Source: CAZAQS01 sp046485135 (GTDB taxonomy: Bacteria; Chloroflexota; Anaerolineae; Anaerolineales; UBA4823). Taken from it: DNA of 7,232 nt. Under the pieces are notes generated by a model. That model was given only the letters and a program-made list of their open reading frames with translations. It had not been told where the DNA came from and ran no database searches. The stretch is from positions 1 through 7,232 of the forward strand of contig JAWOHN010000261.1 in assembly GCA_046485135.1 (NCBI GenBank). The letters are read 5' to 3'. The translations under genes and the position numbers were made by a program. Below are positions 6,446 to 7,232 of this stretch, piece by piece (the first letter of the stretch is position 1; the number at the start of each line of letters is the position of its first letter).

Positions 6446-6532
6446 GGGTGCATGATCATAACAGCCGGTGTGGTAGGTATCTGACCCTTAATCCGTTGCA
6501 GGGAATGTGCCAGGTGTATGCATGTCACCCAT
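6444..6532. repeat. Inverted repeat covering the start codon of the M23 gene
   Basis: ATGGGTGCATG at 6444-6454 pairs with 6521-6532 (CATGTCACCCAT) over 11 bp with one bulged base (6525) and a 66-nt loop. In a minus-strand transcript that begins upstream, for example read-through from the ABC-F gene, two bases of the peptidase start codon and the bases just before it would be in the helix. The remaining gap between the two genes shows no terminator hairpin with a T-run. Confidence 0.5.
6455..6463 (-). promoter_or_regulatory. Possible extended -10 promoter element of the M23 gene
   Basis: On the minus strand TGTTATGAT matches an extended -10 (TGnTATAAT, one mismatch) and ends 9 nt before the ATG at 6445. 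No convincing -35 hexamer lies 16-18 nt upstream. If used, transcription would start about 2-3 nt before the ATG, giving a nearly leaderless mRNA. That fits the lack of an SD site. This is a short motif and only a suggestion. Confidence 0.35.
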
Positions 6533-6550
6533 CTCCGGGATGTAAAACCA

Positions 6551-7231
6551 TCATATCTGCAGTACGATCCTCTCTAATGAACGATCATCAACCAGCCACA
6601 TCTCCGCTGCAAACCGCTCAATAAAATAGCGATCGTGGACGACTGCCAGTACTGCCCCCTGAAACTGCGCCAGCGCCTGCTCGAAGCGAGCTCGGGAGGG
6701 TATGTCCAGGTGATTGATCGGTTCGTCCAAAAGCAGGAAGTTGCAACCCTGAACTACCAATACTGCCAGGGCTAACCGGGCGCGTTCTCCATAGCTCAGG
6801 AGCTCCACTGTGCGCAATGCATCGTCACCACTAAAAAGAAAATAATGCAGAAATGTACGCGCATCCGTCTCATTGAGTGGGGCCAGGTTCTGGATGATTT
6901 CCACCGGTGTGCTACCGGCATCTGGCAGAGTCTGGTCTTGGGTCATATACCCCAAGCGAACACTTTGCCCCAAGCGAACCTGACCGGTCAGCGCTGGGAT
7001 AACGCCCGCGACGGTGCGCAGCAAGGTGGTTTTTCCCTGCCCGTTAGGTCCGGTCAGCACAATCCGTTGTCCAGCTCGTATACTTAGGTTCAGGTCTACC
7101 AATAGCGGCGCATAACCCGGATAGCCAACCGACAGGTTTTCGGTAGAGAAGATATCTCGGCCAACATGAGGCGGGTCTTCAAAATCGAGCTTCATGCGCC
7201 AGCTTTCTTTCGGCTTCTCCACGCGTTCATC
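6551..7231 (-). CDS. ABC-F family ATPase, C-terminal half (5' partial)
   Basis: This is the second nucleotide-binding domain of an ABC-F protein, a soluble non-transporter ABC ATPase class that acts on ribosomes in translation quality control or antibiotic protection. Numbering from the GTG at 7222 as residue 1, it shows Walker A GPNGQGKTT (58-66), Q-loop Gln95 (YMTQD), signature LSYGER (143-148), Walker B with catalytic Glu167 in LLLDEPINHLD, and the H-loop His196 (VVHDRYF). The frame is open to the right edge and reads DERVEKPKESWRMKL, which resembles the inter-domain linker end of ABC-F proteins. The first ATPase domain and most of the linker therefore lie outside the window, and GTG 7222 is not the true start. 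The protein stops shortly after the H-loop domain, with no long C-terminal extension. The usual Thr of DEPTNHLD is Ile169. It lies 105 bp upstream of the M23 gene on the same strand. Which ABC-F subfamily it belongs to cannot be told from this half. Confidence 0.94.
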   Translation of the reverse strand, partial: DERVEKPKESWRMKLDFEDPPHVGRDIFSTENLSVGYPGYAPLLVDLNLSIRAGQRIVLTGPNGQGKTTLLRTVAGVIPALTGQVRLGQSVRLGYMTQDQTLPDAGSTPVEIIQNLAPLNETDARTFLHYFLFSGDDALRTVELLSYGERARLALAVLVVQGCNFLLLDEPINHLDIPSRARFEQALAQFQGAVLAVVHDRYFIERFAAEMWLVDDRSLERIVLQI

Positions 7232-7232
7232 C

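Overview
The window holds four protein genes. They lie as two rightward genes on the left and two leftward genes on the right, meeting tail to tail near base 3100-3200. Base composition looks balanced to moderately GC-rich. The C-terminal end of the large secreted protein, its mosaic of MAM-like, PPC and Ig-like modules, and the general gene style suggest a member of the Chloroflexota (Anaerolineae or relatives). That assignment is an impression from sequence style and is not proven here.

Left part (+ strand). A 5'-truncated PLP-dependent lyase closely resembling sphingosine-1-phosphate lyase ends at 1337. A 239-bp gap follows, then a complete FGGY sugar kinase of the xylulokinase type (1577-3094) with a strong Shine-Dalgarno site. 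A strong intrinsic terminator at 3124-3167 closes the unit. A lyase next to a kinase suggests catabolism of a phosphorylated small molecule, but the substrate is not visible. Residues that contact xylulose in E. coli XylB are replaced in this kinase.

The 239-bp gap is the most unusual stretch. It contains three consecutive inverted repeats, each with 11-bp arms and a 30-32-nt loop, separated by exactly 3 nt. The loops of the second and third share a further 9-bp complementarity, as in a kissing loop, and a weak outer helix could close the set into a four-way junction. I do not recognise it as a known RNA or DNA element. It is the best candidate here for something undescribed: a structured leader RNA, a small RNA or a DNA recombination/regulatory element.

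Right part (- strand). A partial ABC-F ATPase (C-terminal half, entering from the right edge) is followed after 105 bp by a 1082-residue exported multidomain protein. That protein has an N-terminal membrane anchor or signal, an apparently intact M23 metallopeptidase domain, and a long tail of Ig-like, beta/gamma-crystallin-like, fibronectin-III-like, MAM-like, PPC and Ig-like modules, ending in a short aromatic/proline motif. The 105-bp gap contains an 11-bp bulged inverted repeat that would bury the start codon of the peptidase gene in longer transcripts, plus an extended -10-like box close enough to give a nearly leaderless mRNA.
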